Source of the DNA: Sulfurovum sp.
GTDB taxonomy: Bacteria > Campylobacterota > Campylobacteria > Campylobacterales > Sulfurovaceae
Reading direction: 5' to 3'
DNA: 45,803 nt
NCBI GenBank assembly: GCA_023955225.1
Contig: JAGSGJ010000013.1
Span: 1-45,803, forward strand
Shown here: in pieces, positions 24,987 to 33,334 of the stretch
Position numbering within the stretch: position 1 is the stretch's first letter
Layout of the letters: each line of letters opens with the position of its first letter
Notes under the pieces: generated by a model
What the model saw: only the letters and a program-made list of their open reading frames with translations
The model's database searches: none
What the model was told of the DNA's origin: nothing
Made by a program: the position numbers and the translations under genes

Positions 24987-26333
24987 ATGAGTTGGACACC
25001 TAGTAGCTGGAGAAATTTCCCCATAAAGCAACAACCAACATACGAAGATCAAGAACTTCTTAAAAAAGTAGAAGAAGAATTGAGTTCATACCCGCCACTT
25101 ATATTTGCAGGTGAAGCAAGATTATTAAAAGAGAAACTTGCACGTGCCGGACGTGGGGAAGCATTTTTACTTCAAGGTGGAGATTGTGCAGAGAGCTTCT
25201 CTGACTTTAATGCGCAAAATATAAAAAATCTTTTTAAACTAATGCTTCAGATGAATATGGTTTTAATGTACAGTACAGGTAAACCAGTGGTAAAAGTAGG
25301 TCGAATTGCCGGACAATTTGCAAAACCGAGATCTTCTGACTTTGAAGTGATCGATGGTGTAAGTTTCCCAAGTTACCGTGGTGATATTATCAATGGTATC
25401 GAGTTTGATGAAGCGGCAAGAGTACCTAACCCTAAAAATATGCTCAAAGCCTATAATCAGTCTGCAGCTACACTCAATCTTTTACGTGCATTTTCAAGAG
25501 GTGGTTTGGCGGATCTTAACAAGGTGCACCAGTGGAACCTTGACTTTATCAAAGACAATCCCCTTGGAAAACGTTATGATGAACTTAGTACTAAAATTGA
25601 CCATTCTATGAAGTTTATGGCAGCATGTGGACTAAACAGTGACACGATGCCACAACTACACCAGACAACACTCTATACGTCACATGAGGCATTACTTCTA
25701 AACTACGAAGAGGCATTGACCAGACAAGACACTGAGACAGGTGAATGGTATGATTGTTCAGCACACATGTTATGGGTAGGTGACAGAACAAGAGATCTTA
25801 CTGAAGCGCATATCGAATACTTTAGAGGGATTCAAAACCCTATTGGCTGTAAAGTTGGACCAAGTATGGAAGAGGATGAACTCATCGAGCTTATCGATGC
25901 ATTGAATCCAGATAACGAAGAGGGAAGATTAAACCTGATTGTTCGTATGGGTGCAAGTAAGATCAGAGAGTATTTCCCTAAACTTCTTAAACGTGTAAGA
26001 GATGAAGGAAGAAATGTTGTATGGTCATGTGACCCTATGCATGGGAATGTTGAAAAAAGTTCTAGTGGATTTAAAACGAGAGATTTTGACAACATACTCT
26101 CTGAAGTAGAACAGTTTTTTGCTATCCATAAAGAAATGGGCACTGTTGCTGCGGGTATCCACTTAGAGATGACAGGAAATGATGTGACTGAATGTACAGG
26201 TAGTACATCTTGTGCCATTACTGCAGAAGGACTTGCAAGTAGGTACCATACACAATGTGATCCAAGACTTAATGCTTCTCAAGCATTAGAACTTGCATTT
26301 ATGCTTTCTGATACAAGTGAAGAAGCTAAATAA
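24987..26333 (+). CDS. aroG: Class II 3-deoxy-7-phosphoheptulonate synthase
   Basis: Condenses phosphoenolpyruvate and erythrose 4-phosphate, the first step to chorismate. 448 residues and the class II (plant/mycobacterial) type: SWTPSSWRNFPIKQQP at the start, LLQGGDCAESF with a metal/PEP-site Cys, GRIAGQFAKPRS, LWVGDRTR, GCKVGPSM, WSCDPMHGN and GIHLEMTGNDVTECTG. It has its own promoter and the cmoA terminator before it. It is convergent with the sensor kinase gene, with a single base between stop codons. Feedback control cannot be read from sequence. Confidence 0.96.
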   Translation: MSWTPSSWRNFPIKQQPTYEDQELLKKVEEELSSYPPLIFAGEARLLKEKLARAGRGEAFLLQGGDCAESFSDFNAQNIKNLFKLMLQMNMVLMYSTGKPVVKVGRIAGQFAKPRSSDFEVIDGVSFPSYRGDIINGIEFDEAARVPNPKNMLKAYNQSAATLNLLRAFSRGGLADLNKVHQWNLDFIKDNPLGKRYDELSTKIDHSMKFMAACGLNSDTMPQLHQTTLYTSHEALLLNYEEALTRQDTETGEWYDCSAHMLWVGDRTRDLTEAHIEYFRGIQNPIGCKVGPSMEEDELIELIDALNPDNEEGRLNLIVRMGASKIREYFPKLLKRVRDEGRNVVWSCDPMHGNVEKSSSGFKTRDFDNILSEVEQFFAIHKEMGTVAAGIHLEMTGNDVTECTGSTSCAITAEGLASRYHTQCDPRLNASQALELAFMLSDTSEEAK

Positions 26334-26334
26334 T

Positions 26335-27525
26335 CTATACTACCGTGAAGATGTTTTGTCCATCTTCATGCGTGTACTCTAACTCCATTTGATGAATATC
26401 TAAAATACTTTTTACAATATAAAGTCCTAAGCCCAACCCTTTTTTTGAGGTATGGAAAGGTTTAAAATAATTCTCTAACGGCTCTTTTAACGCTTCCCCC
26501 TTATTTATGATCTTCAGTGTGTTGTCATCTATGATTACGGTAATTTGTTTATCAGTACTGTACTTTATACCATTGTCAAGTAGATTTTTAACCACTAGGG
26601 TGAAGAGCTCAAAATCTACATCCAAATTATAGTCTTGTTCAATTCTTGTTGTGATGAGACGCTTTGGATTATCTATCATGAGCATATCTTCACTGGCTTC
26701 AAGCAGGTCACTCATCTTGTAAGGTTTGATCGTCAGATCAAAGTTTTTAGAAGTGATCTTCTCTATCTTCGCAAACTCATCTATGAGAAGATTAAGTCTT
26801 TCAAAGATACTGTGCATACGTGCTTTGTTTTTCTCGTCTTCAAGCATTTCACTTACAAGACGTCCTTTAGCTATGGGTGTTTTAAGTTCATGCATGATGG
26901 CACGTAAAAAGAGTTGACGAGAGTGTAGAAGTTCGCGTATCATCGTCACTGCATGATCAAACTCATTTGCTACTTCTGCTATCTCATCTTCTTTATCACT
27001 TTTACACTCTATATCCAAATTACCTTTTGAGAAAGTCTGTATCTGGCTTTTGAGTGTAGAGAGCGGCTGGAAACTTTTCATGATCCATAAATATAAAAGG
27101 ACAATGAGAAGAAATACTGTAGAGAAAATAAGCGCACGCTTAAGTGGGAACTGAGCTTTATTTTTGTTTTCAAGTATGAGTTTAAATCTATCATTGTTTA
27201 TAATAATAATACGCTTTAAATGAATGGTATCCACGGCATAACGTTTAAGCTTACCTTTTTCTTTAAAGAAACGTTCTATCTGAACGACACGTCCTTTATC
27301 GGTGACAAGAGATACATTTTGGGCAGCAAGGTACGATTCATCTATCTTTCCGTGTTTTAAATAATAGGTATAGAGATAGTGAGAAATAGCTTGCTCTTGT
27401 GCGATGTTTCTCTCTTCAACCATTGCATGATCATATTTGATGGAAAAGACAAATAATGCACCCAGTAAAAGCAGTGTGATAGAAAAGACGACCCTGATCT
27501 TACTTCGTAATGACGTGATGATCAT
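26335..27525 (-). CDS. ArsS-family sensor histidine kinase
   Basis: 396 residues with two membrane segments (about 11-30 and 128-148) around a roughly 95-residue periplasmic sensor domain. A HAMP region follows, then HisKA with the phospho-His in RAIMHELKTPIAKGR. The HATPase domain has N-box VVKNLLDNGIKYS and GLGLGLYIVKSIL; a DxGxG G1 box is not obvious between them (the strand reads TLKIINKGEAL), as in other ArsS-type kinases. It overlaps the regulator gene by four bases. H. pylori ArsS senses acid; the signal here is unknown. Confidence 0.9.
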   Translation of the reverse strand: MIITSLRSKIRVVFSITLLLLGALFVFSIKYDHAMVEERNIAQEQAISHYLYTYYLKHGKIDESYLAAQNVSLVTDKGRVVQIERFFKEKGKLKRYAVDTIHLKRIIIINNDRFKLILENKNKAQFPLKRALIFSTVFLLIVLLYLWIMKSFQPLSTLKSQIQTFSKGNLDIECKSDKEDEIAEVANEFDHAVTMIRELLHSRQLFLRAIMHELKTPIAKGRLVSEMLEDEKNKARMHSIFERLNLLIDEFAKIEKITSKNFDLTIKPYKMSDLLEASEDMLMIDNPKRLITTRIEQDYNLDVDFELFTLVVKNLLDNGIKYSTDKQITVIIDDNTLKIINKGEALKEPLENYFKPFHTSKKGLGLGLYIVKSILDIHQMELEYTHEDGQNIFTVV

Positions 27526-28175
27526 ACGAGTTTATATCCTACGCCACGTACAGCCTGTATGCGTTTGTTGTCACCCAGCTTTGTACGTATTTTTGAGATG
27601 ATGACATCTAGGCTTTTCCCTTGAGAGTCTATACTCATAGCACCTGAAGTATTGATGATCTGTTCACGTGATTGGGTCATACCCTGATGTTTGACCAGCA
27701 AGGAGAGCACCTCAAACTCAGCAGGGGTTAAAGAGAGTGCTTCACCTTTAAAATAAATGGTGTCCCCTTTAAGTTCAAAATCACTTTGTGGTGCTGATAT
27801 CTCACTATGGTTTGATTTAGAATAACGTCTAAGGAGTGAAGTAATACGCGCATACATCTCTTTTGGGTCATAAGGCTTAGGTAGGTAGTCATCTGCACCG
27901 AGTGCAAACCCTTCCACTTTATCATTTATATCTGAGCGTGCTGAAGAGATAATGATAGGGATATCGTATTTTTCTACTACTTCTTTGCATACCTCAAGAC
28001 CATCCATACCAGGAAGCGTAAGATCCAGTATGAGAAGGTCATACTTTTTAACCCCTGCACTGAGTCCAAGATAGGGGTCTTCAAAGTTAGTCACTTTGAT
28101 ATCATATTGTGCAAGATATTCAGTGAGAAGTTCTGCAAATTCAGCATCATCTTCAATCATTAAAATATTTATCAT
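27522..28175 (-). CDS. OmpR/PhoB-family response regulator (ArsR-like)
   Basis: 217 residues: receiver domain (1-120) with acidic pair IEDD, phospho-Asp D51 in LLILDLTLPGMDG, Ser in IIISSARSD and Lys in YLPKPYDPKEM. A winged-helix DNA-binding domain (about 130-217) follows with LTPAEFEVLSLLV, SREQIIN and the end DNKRIQAVRGVGYKLV. It pairs with the kinase downstream. GAGGTGA gives a good ribosome-binding site. Just upstream lie two 9-base direct repeats 11 bp apart, a spacing typical of this family's binding sites, so autoregulation is likely. Confidence 0.93.
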   Translation of the reverse strand: MINILMIEDDAEFAELLTEYLAQYDIKVTNFEDPYLGLSAGVKKYDLLILDLTLPGMDGLEVCKEVVEKYDIPIIISSARSDINDKVEGFALGADDYLPKPYDPKEMYARITSLLRRYSKSNHSEISAPQSDFELKGDTIYFKGEALSLTPAEFEVLSLLVKHQGMTQSREQIINTSGAMSIDSQGKSLDVIISKIRTKLGDNKRIQAVRGVGYKLV

Positions 28176-28186
28176 AGTTCACCTCA

Positions 28187-28206
28187 TATATTCTCTGTAT
28201 ATTCTC
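28187..28206 (-). promoter_or_regulatory. Direct-repeat operator candidate before the response regulator gene
   Basis: GAGAATATA occurs twice on the minus strand (28187-28195 and 28198-28206), 11 bp apart, 12-31 bases before the start codon and downstream of a TTGACT/TAAAAT promoter-like pair at about 28209-28238. The phase fits tandem binding by an OmpR-family protein. AT-rich chance repeats are possible. Confidence 0.35.
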
Positions 28207-28245
28207 ATTTTAATGACTAAAGGTTAATTGAAGTCAAATGGAGTG

Positions 28246-29043
28246 TTAAAGTATAAATGCTTTCTTCATGTACTTTTTTATTTCGTCAAAAGGATAAGCA
28301 TGTTCGGTGAAGTACTCAAAAGCGATGATACCTTGATAGAGCAGCATATCAGATCCATCTTTTGTCGGCTTCTTATACGTTTTAGCAAGTTTTAAAAAAG
28401 GTGTCTCTTTCCCATAGATGACATCTACACAGGCTTTTGCTTTAGGTATGACTTGTTCTAGTATCTCTAAAGGACAAGGGAGTGAATCATCTTCAAGTCC
28501 TGCTGAAGTCATGTTGATGATCAAGTCATAGGGTTGTGAGGTGAAATCATCAAAGGTATATGTCTGGAATCCATTCTCTTTAAAGTATGTGAGCCTTCCT
28601 TCACTCCGATTTAGGATAGTCACATCATAGCCTGCTTCTTTGAGAATAACGGATGTAGATTTCGCTGTACCCCCAGCACCCAAAAAAAGTACGGTTTTGA
28701 CATTTTCAAATTCTGATATGGCTTTTAAAAACCCTGGTGCATCTGTATTGTATCCATAGAGTTTTCCTTCTTTTTCAACGATAGTATTCACGGCACCCAC
28801 TTTTTGGGCAAAGGGATCTAGCACATCACAGGCACCATGAGCATACTCTTTATGCGGTACGGTAATGTTGATACCTTTGAGGCCAAGGGCAAAGAATGTT
28901 TCTTTGAGCTTTTCTCCATCTTCAAGCAGATAACGTGCATAGCATCCGTCAAAATCCAATCCTTGAAAAGAGAGGTTATGCATCAATGGAGATTTGGAGT
29001 GAGAGACAGGATTTCCAAAGATGGCAAAGAGTGCTTTGCTCAT
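28246..29043 (-). CDS. aroE: Shikimate dehydrogenase
   Basis: Reduces 3-dehydroshikimate with NADPH. 265 residues. The substrate site has FGNPVSHSKSPLMHN, with SKS, and the catalytic Lys in NITVPHKEYA. YNTDAPGF and the NADP loop VLFLGAGGTAKS with LNRSEGR follow, then NMTSAG and the C-terminal QGIIAFEYFT. It lies two bases after trpE on the same strand; with the class II DAHP synthase this region supplies chorismate and tryptophan. Confidence 0.96.
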   Translation of the reverse strand: MSKALFAIFGNPVSHSKSPLMHNLSFQGLDFDGCYARYLLEDGEKLKETFFALGLKGINITVPHKEYAHGACDVLDPFAQKVGAVNTIVEKEGKLYGYNTDAPGFLKAISEFENVKTVLFLGAGGTAKSTSVILKEAGYDVTILNRSEGRLTYFKENGFQTYTFDDFTSQPYDLIINMTSAGLEDDSLPCPLEILEQVIPKAKACVDVIYGKETPFLKLAKTYKKPTKDGSDMLLYQGIIAFEYFTEHAYPFDEIKKYMKKAFIL

Positions 29044-29045
29044 CT

Positions 29046-30452
29046 TTAAAGTGCTTCCATTTCTTTCAGTGTAGAGAGTAGTGCGCCCAGTTTGTTTTTT
29101 ACTTCCAGGTATTCTAACTCTGGCTGTGAGTCTGCAACAACACCGGCACCAGCTTGCAGTGTAATGCTGTCTGGTTTGATGAGTGAAGTACGTATAGCGA
29201 TGGCTGAGTCCATGTTTCCATCAAAAGAGAAATAGCCCACAGAACCGGAGTAGAAACCACGTTTAAGACCTTCATACTGTGCTATAAGCTTCATCGCTTC
29301 TATTTTAGGAGCACCCGTCATGGTTCCTGCCGTAAAGGTAGCAGCAAAGAGGTCAAACATATCTTTATCTTCTTGGAGCATTGCCTCAACATCCGAAACC
29401 ATATGCATGACGTGAGAGTATTTTTCCACACGCATCATATCAGTCACTTTTACTGTACCTGTCTGTGCTACACGACCGACATCATTACGACCTAAGTCAA
29501 TGAGCATAAGGTGCTCAGCACACTCTTTAGGATCGTTTAACATCTCAAGTTCCAACTCTCTGTCTCTAAGATGATTTTTACCCCGTTTACGTGTACCTGC
29601 GATAGGACGTAGAAGTATTTCACCTTCTGTCAAACGTACCATGACTTCGGGTGAAGAACCACAGATAGAAAAATCTTCATAGTCAAGTAAGAAAAGATAA
29701 GGTGAAGGATTTTTAGAACGTAGGATTCTATAGAAACTCAATGGGTCTATCTTCCCTTTTTGCGTGTATCTGTTGGCTAAAAGTATTTGGAAAATATCTC
29801 CGGAACGTATATTCTCTTTGGATTCGACAACCAGTGCTTTGAAACGCTCTTCATCTATACTGAAAGTACCTTCCCCCTCAAGCACTACGGCTTTAAGTGG
29901 CATAGGGGTACAAGTGTTCTTCAAGATGTCTTCAATAGCAGTAATTCCCTCTTCCATAGAGTCATCATTTAGGATAAGTGTAAGTTTTGCACTTTTGTGT
30001 GAGTATGCGATGATGATCTTAGGGCGCACCAGGTCAAGGTCTGGCGTGTTTAGCGGATCAAGCAGATCATCCATACTCTCTTCAAGTACAGGTTCAAATA
30101 CTTTTACCATATCATAAGCAATAAAACCAATAAACCCATCGACAAAAGAGAAGCCGACTTCTAAAGCCTTTTCTTTGTAAGCAGCTTTATCAACAGTATT
30201 ATAATACGTTTTTAAAAAACTGAATGGGTCTTCTTCTAACGTTTTTTTATTACCCGTGTTATCGGTATAGGTGGTTGTTTTATTTTTATAGCTGAGGCGT
30301 TCTTGTGCACCTATAGTAATGAAAGAAAAGTTACCATCACTGGTATTGACGACACTCTCAAAAAGCATGGTGACTTCATTTGGAAAAATTTCTTTTATTT
30401 TTCCATAGAGTGCAACAGGTGTAAGTTGATCAAAAAGTATTGTTTTATGCAT
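29046..30452 (-). CDS. trpE: Anthranilate synthase component I
   Basis: Makes anthranilate from chorismate with the glutaminase partner TrpG, which is not in the window. 468 residues. The N-terminal tryptophan-site region reads TMLFESV followed by FSFITIGAQERLSY. The chorismate-binding domain has SPEVMVRL, RPIAGTRKRG, LMLIDLGRNDVGRV, YSHVMHMVSDVE, TFTAGTMTGAPKIEAM and GAGVVADSQPELEY. The FESV feedback region favours TrpE over PabB, but a PabB-like role is not fully excluded. It follows the SPOR gene by 6 bases and precedes aroE by two. Confidence 0.9.
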   Translation of the reverse strand: MHKTILFDQLTPVALYGKIKEIFPNEVTMLFESVVNTSDGNFSFITIGAQERLSYKNKTTTYTDNTGNKKTLEEDPFSFLKTYYNTVDKAAYKEKALEVGFSFVDGFIGFIAYDMVKVFEPVLEESMDDLLDPLNTPDLDLVRPKIIIAYSHKSAKLTLILNDDSMEEGITAIEDILKNTCTPMPLKAVVLEGEGTFSIDEERFKALVVESKENIRSGDIFQILLANRYTQKGKIDPLSFYRILRSKNPSPYLFLLDYEDFSICGSSPEVMVRLTEGEILLRPIAGTRKRGKNHLRDRELELEMLNDPKECAEHLMLIDLGRNDVGRVAQTGTVKVTDMMRVEKYSHVMHMVSDVEAMLQEDKDMFDLFAATFTAGTMTGAPKIEAMKLIAQYEGLKRGFYSGSVGYFSFDGNMDSAIAIRTSLIKPDSITLQAGAGVVADSQPELEYLEVKNKLGALLSTLKEMEAL

Positions 30453-30458
30453 TGTTCT

Positions 30459-31424
30459 CTACCTTTTTACTACAAAAGCACTTTTATTTATACGGTCTCT
30501 TACTTGGCCAAGCGCACGATTGACGGAAGCTCTGTCTTTGTAAGGCCCGATAAGTAATTTTTTCGTGCCATCTGTAGCGCGTTTTGTGATTCTATACCTA
30601 AAGCCATTGTTTTTAATAACAGATACAAAACGAGCACTAGGCTGTTTCTTGAAAGACCCTACTTGGACATAGTATCTTGTTGTAGATACAGATTTAGGCA
30701 GAGGTTTGGTAGTTACAGGTTTTTTTACCGCTTTTGTTACAGGGGTTACCACTGGTTTAGGTATATTTACTACAGGTGCTTTTACTTTCTTAGGTTTGAC
30801 AGGTTTTGCAATTTGAACAGCTTCTTTAACGACTTCTTCTGTTTTCTCTTTTTTGACTACTTGTTCAGCCTTTCTCTTCTCTTGCACTTCTTTCCAGTAT
30901 GCTATATCAGCTGCATCTTTTGCTTCTTTTTCTTTTGTGGTTGGCAATGGGTCTTGAACTATAACTGTTTTTTTTGTTTCAGGAATAGGCGCTTTAATCT
31001 CTTGATCGAGTATGTTTGAAAGTACCGGTTCTTTCTTTGTCTCTACTGTTTTAGGTATTTCTGGCAGTTTTGGTTCTTCTTTTTTGATCAATACTACCGG
31101 TTCTTCAATGGTCACCGGTTTTTTTGTTTCAACTACCGGTGCTTTGAGCTTACTCTCGATAATGCTTGAAAGAGATGGCTCTTCTTTTACTTTTTGTGGT
31201 TGAGGGGCCTTTTTTAGCTGTAGCTCTGGGGCTATCATCTCTGTTGTGTTTTCTTCAAAAGCAAGTCCATTGCCATTTGGGGTTTTGAGTAAAATTTTAG
31301 TGAGTATAATAGCCACGATCAATACAACAATCAATAATGCGATAATGGTTAAAAAGCTTTTGGTTTTACTATTTTTAGGTTCGATATTATCGATAATCAG
31401 GTCATCAAGATTGTGATCATGCAT
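30459..31424 (-). CDS. Membrane-anchored SPOR-domain protein
   Basis: 321 residues: short cytoplasmic start, one membrane segment (about 24-45), a long linker rich in Pro, Lys and Glu with repeated blocks (SSIIESKLKAPVVETKKPV and SNILDQEIKAPIPETKKTV are related) and a C-terminal SPOR domain (RYYVQVGSFKKQPSARF, KLLIGPYKDRASV). SPOR domains bind peptidoglycan lacking stem peptides at the septum, as in FtsN and DamX, so a division or wall role is likely. It begins the unit with trpE and aroE. A minus-strand TATAAT lies at 31459-31464. Confidence 0.88.
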   Translation of the reverse strand: MHDHNLDDLIIDNIEPKNSKTKSFLTIIALLIVVLIVAIILTKILLKTPNGNGLAFEENTTEMIAPELQLKKAPQPQKVKEEPSLSSIIESKLKAPVVETKKPVTIEEPVVLIKKEEPKLPEIPKTVETKKEPVLSNILDQEIKAPIPETKKTVIVQDPLPTTKEKEAKDAADIAYWKEVQEKRKAEQVVKKEKTEEVVKEAVQIAKPVKPKKVKAPVVNIPKPVVTPVTKAVKKPVTTKPLPKSVSTTRYYVQVGSFKKQPSARFVSVIKNNGFRYRITKRATDGTKKLLIGPYKDRASVNRALGQVRDRINKSAFVVKR

Positions 31425-31458
31425 AAGGGGAAAGTCTCCAGATATAATTTTGAGTTGA

Positions 31459-31464
31459 TTATAT
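31459..31464 (-). promoter_or_regulatory. Candidate -10 box for the SPOR-trpE-aroE unit
   Basis: GATATAATC on the minus strand, about 35 bases before the start codon at 31424, in the only gap (65 bp) between this unit and the DUF1882 gene. Confidence 0.4.
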
Positions 31465-31489
31465 CATATTTATATATATTATTTAAATT

Positions 31490-31984
31490 TTAGAGTCTAT
31501 TGTAGGGCAGAGTAACGATATTATATGCGTCTGGCAGTGCTATTGAAGGCAAACATTTCCATTTTTTTATCATTTTTTCTTTGAGTGTGTTTGAAAGTAT
31601 TTGAAGTTGGGCATCTGCTTCTTCCAAGGTAAGTTGTTTCACTCTGATAAATACCTGTAAGCGTTCAATATCTTTACCTTGATAGATATGATAGTCAGTT
31701 ATATGTAGCGTTTTAAACAGGTGCTTGATAAGATGATGAAACCTTTTGTGTTCTTCACCTTTATATTCAATCAGCAGATAGTTGGTATGGTTGTCTTTCA
31801 TTAAGGGTGCTGCGATGCTAAATTGTCTATTTTGATGTTGCTCAAACAGCAGAGGAGTAAGCGGTTCATTTATGTGTTCAAATTTGGCATAAAAGGTACG
31901 ATTGTCAAACTGTATTTGTTCAACAATCGTATTTCTTTTGATGTAATAATGGCCATCAAAAAGGTCTAAATCTAAAACTTGCAA
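31490..31984 (-). CDS. DUF1882-type hypothetical protein
   Basis: A 164-residue soluble protein without signal peptide or membrane segment. I place it in DUF1882 from its start (HYYIKRNTIVEQI), its size and its location after glyA, where Campylobacter and Helicobacter carry the same family (Cj0403 and HP0184, from memory). Function is unknown. Basic and aromatic residues are spread throughout (HKRFHHLIKHLFKTL). The only early start is TTG at 31984, with AAAGAG about nine bases upstream. It ends the cvpA-fur-lysS-glyA series. Confidence 0.7.
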   Translation of the reverse strand: MQVLDLDLFDGHYYIKRNTIVEQIQFDNRTFYAKFEHINEPLTPLLFEQHQNRQFSIAAPLMKDNHTNYLLIEYKGEEHKRFHHLIKHLFKTLHITDYHIYQGKDIERLQVFIRVKQLTLEEADAQLQILSNTLKEKMIKKWKCLPSIALPDAYNIVTLPYNRL

Positions 31985-32039
31985 CTATACGACTCTTTCA
32001 ATACAATTAGTTGTATGGCCTTTGCTCAAAAAGTATTCT

Positions 32040-33290
32040 TTAATAGATAGCTTTGTCATAGATAACAAAATCTTGTGCCAGTACTTTCATCTCTTCTTTG
32101 ATCGTTGCATGAAGTGCAGCATCATTAACATTATCAAGTACATCAGCGATCTTATTTGCGATGATGTCAAATTCTTTTTCTTTCATCCCTCGGCTTGTAA
32201 GTGCAGGAGAACCGATACGTACACCTGAAGTGACAAAAGGACTTCTTGTCTCTCCCGGTACTGTGTTCATGTTGACTGTGATACCAGCATTACCAAGTGC
32301 TGCATCTGCATCTTTACCTGAGAAGTCTCTGTTTAAAAATGATACAAGTACAAGGTGGTTGTCTGTTCCGTCAGAGACCACATCATATCCACGCTTCATA
32401 AGTACATCTGCAAGTACATTTGCATTTGCTTTGACTTGTTTAGCATATACTTTCCACTCATCACTTAGGTTGTGTTTGAAGCCTACTGCTTTAGCAGCGA
32501 TGACGTGTACCAGTGGGCCACCTTGGAGTCCAGGGAAGATAGCTGAATTGATCTTTTTCGCGATACCTTCATCATTTGTCATGATCATACCACCACGAGG
32601 TCCAGCAAGTGTTTTATGCGTTGTAGTAGTTACTACATCTGCATAGGGGAATGGACTAGGGTGTTCACCTGCACATACCAAACCTGCAATGTGAGCGATA
32701 TCTGCAAAAAGTATAGCGCCAACTTCATCAGCGATATCTCTAAACTTTTTAAAGTCTATCTCTCTTGCATAAGCAGAAGCACCACATACGATGATCTTAG
32801 GTTGTACGATCTTAGCGATCTCAAGTACTCTATCATAGTTGATACGACCATCAAGCTCCACACCGTAAGTGAAAGATGAGTAATTTTTACCAGAAAAACT
32901 TGGCTTAGAACCATGTGTCAAGTGACCACCATGACTTAAGTCCATCCCGAGTATCTTCTCTCCGGCTTTAAGAAGTGCTGCATACACAGCTCCATTTGCC
33001 TGAGATCCTGAATGCGGTTGAACATTGGCATAGTTACAGTCAAAAAGCTCACACGCTCTATCGATAGCAAGTTGTTCAACTACGTCAGCAAATTCACATC
33101 CACCATAATATCTTTTATATGGGTACCCTTCAGCATACTTGTTTGTAAAAACAGAACCCATTGCTTCCATAACAGCAGGAATCGTGAAGTTTTCACTGGC
33201 GATCATTTCTAAGTGATCCGTTTGTCTTTCTCTCTCATTTTCAATCGCTTCAAAAATCTCTGGGTCAAATGTTTCTATTGCATAACTCAT
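32040..33290 (-). CDS. glyA: Serine hydroxymethyltransferase
   Basis: PLP enzyme that interconverts serine and glycine and charges tetrahydrofolate with one-carbon units. 416 residues, standard. Motifs seen: ASENFTIPAVMEA, NKYAEGYPYKRYYGGCEF, NVQPHSGSQAN, the PLP lysine in VVTTTTHKTLAGPRGGM (HKT), and PGETRSPFVTSGVRIGSPALTSRG (core TSGVRIGSPA). AAAGGA precedes the ATG. It follows lysS by 44 bases. Confidence 0.98.
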   Translation of the reverse strand: MSYAIETFDPEIFEAIENERERQTDHLEMIASENFTIPAVMEAMGSVFTNKYAEGYPYKRYYGGCEFADVVEQLAIDRACELFDCNYANVQPHSGSQANGAVYAALLKAGEKILGMDLSHGGHLTHGSKPSFSGKNYSSFTYGVELDGRINYDRVLEIAKIVQPKIIVCGASAYAREIDFKKFRDIADEVGAILFADIAHIAGLVCAGEHPSPFPYADVVTTTTHKTLAGPRGGMIMTNDEGIAKKINSAIFPGLQGGPLVHVIAAKAVGFKHNLSDEWKVYAKQVKANANVLADVLMKRGYDVVSDGTDNHLVLVSFLNRDFSGKDADAALGNAGITVNMNTVPGETRSPFVTSGVRIGSPALTSRGMKEKEFDIIANKIADVLDNVNDAALHATIKEEMKVLAQDFVIYDKAIY

Positions 33291-33334
33291 AAGGTATCCT
33301 TTGTTAGGTTTATTATTGGATTTATATCCAAATT

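Noticed and set aside
32161..32646. 161-codon open frame antisense to glyA
   Set aside because: Shadow of a highly conserved gene; no motif, signal or ribosome-binding site.
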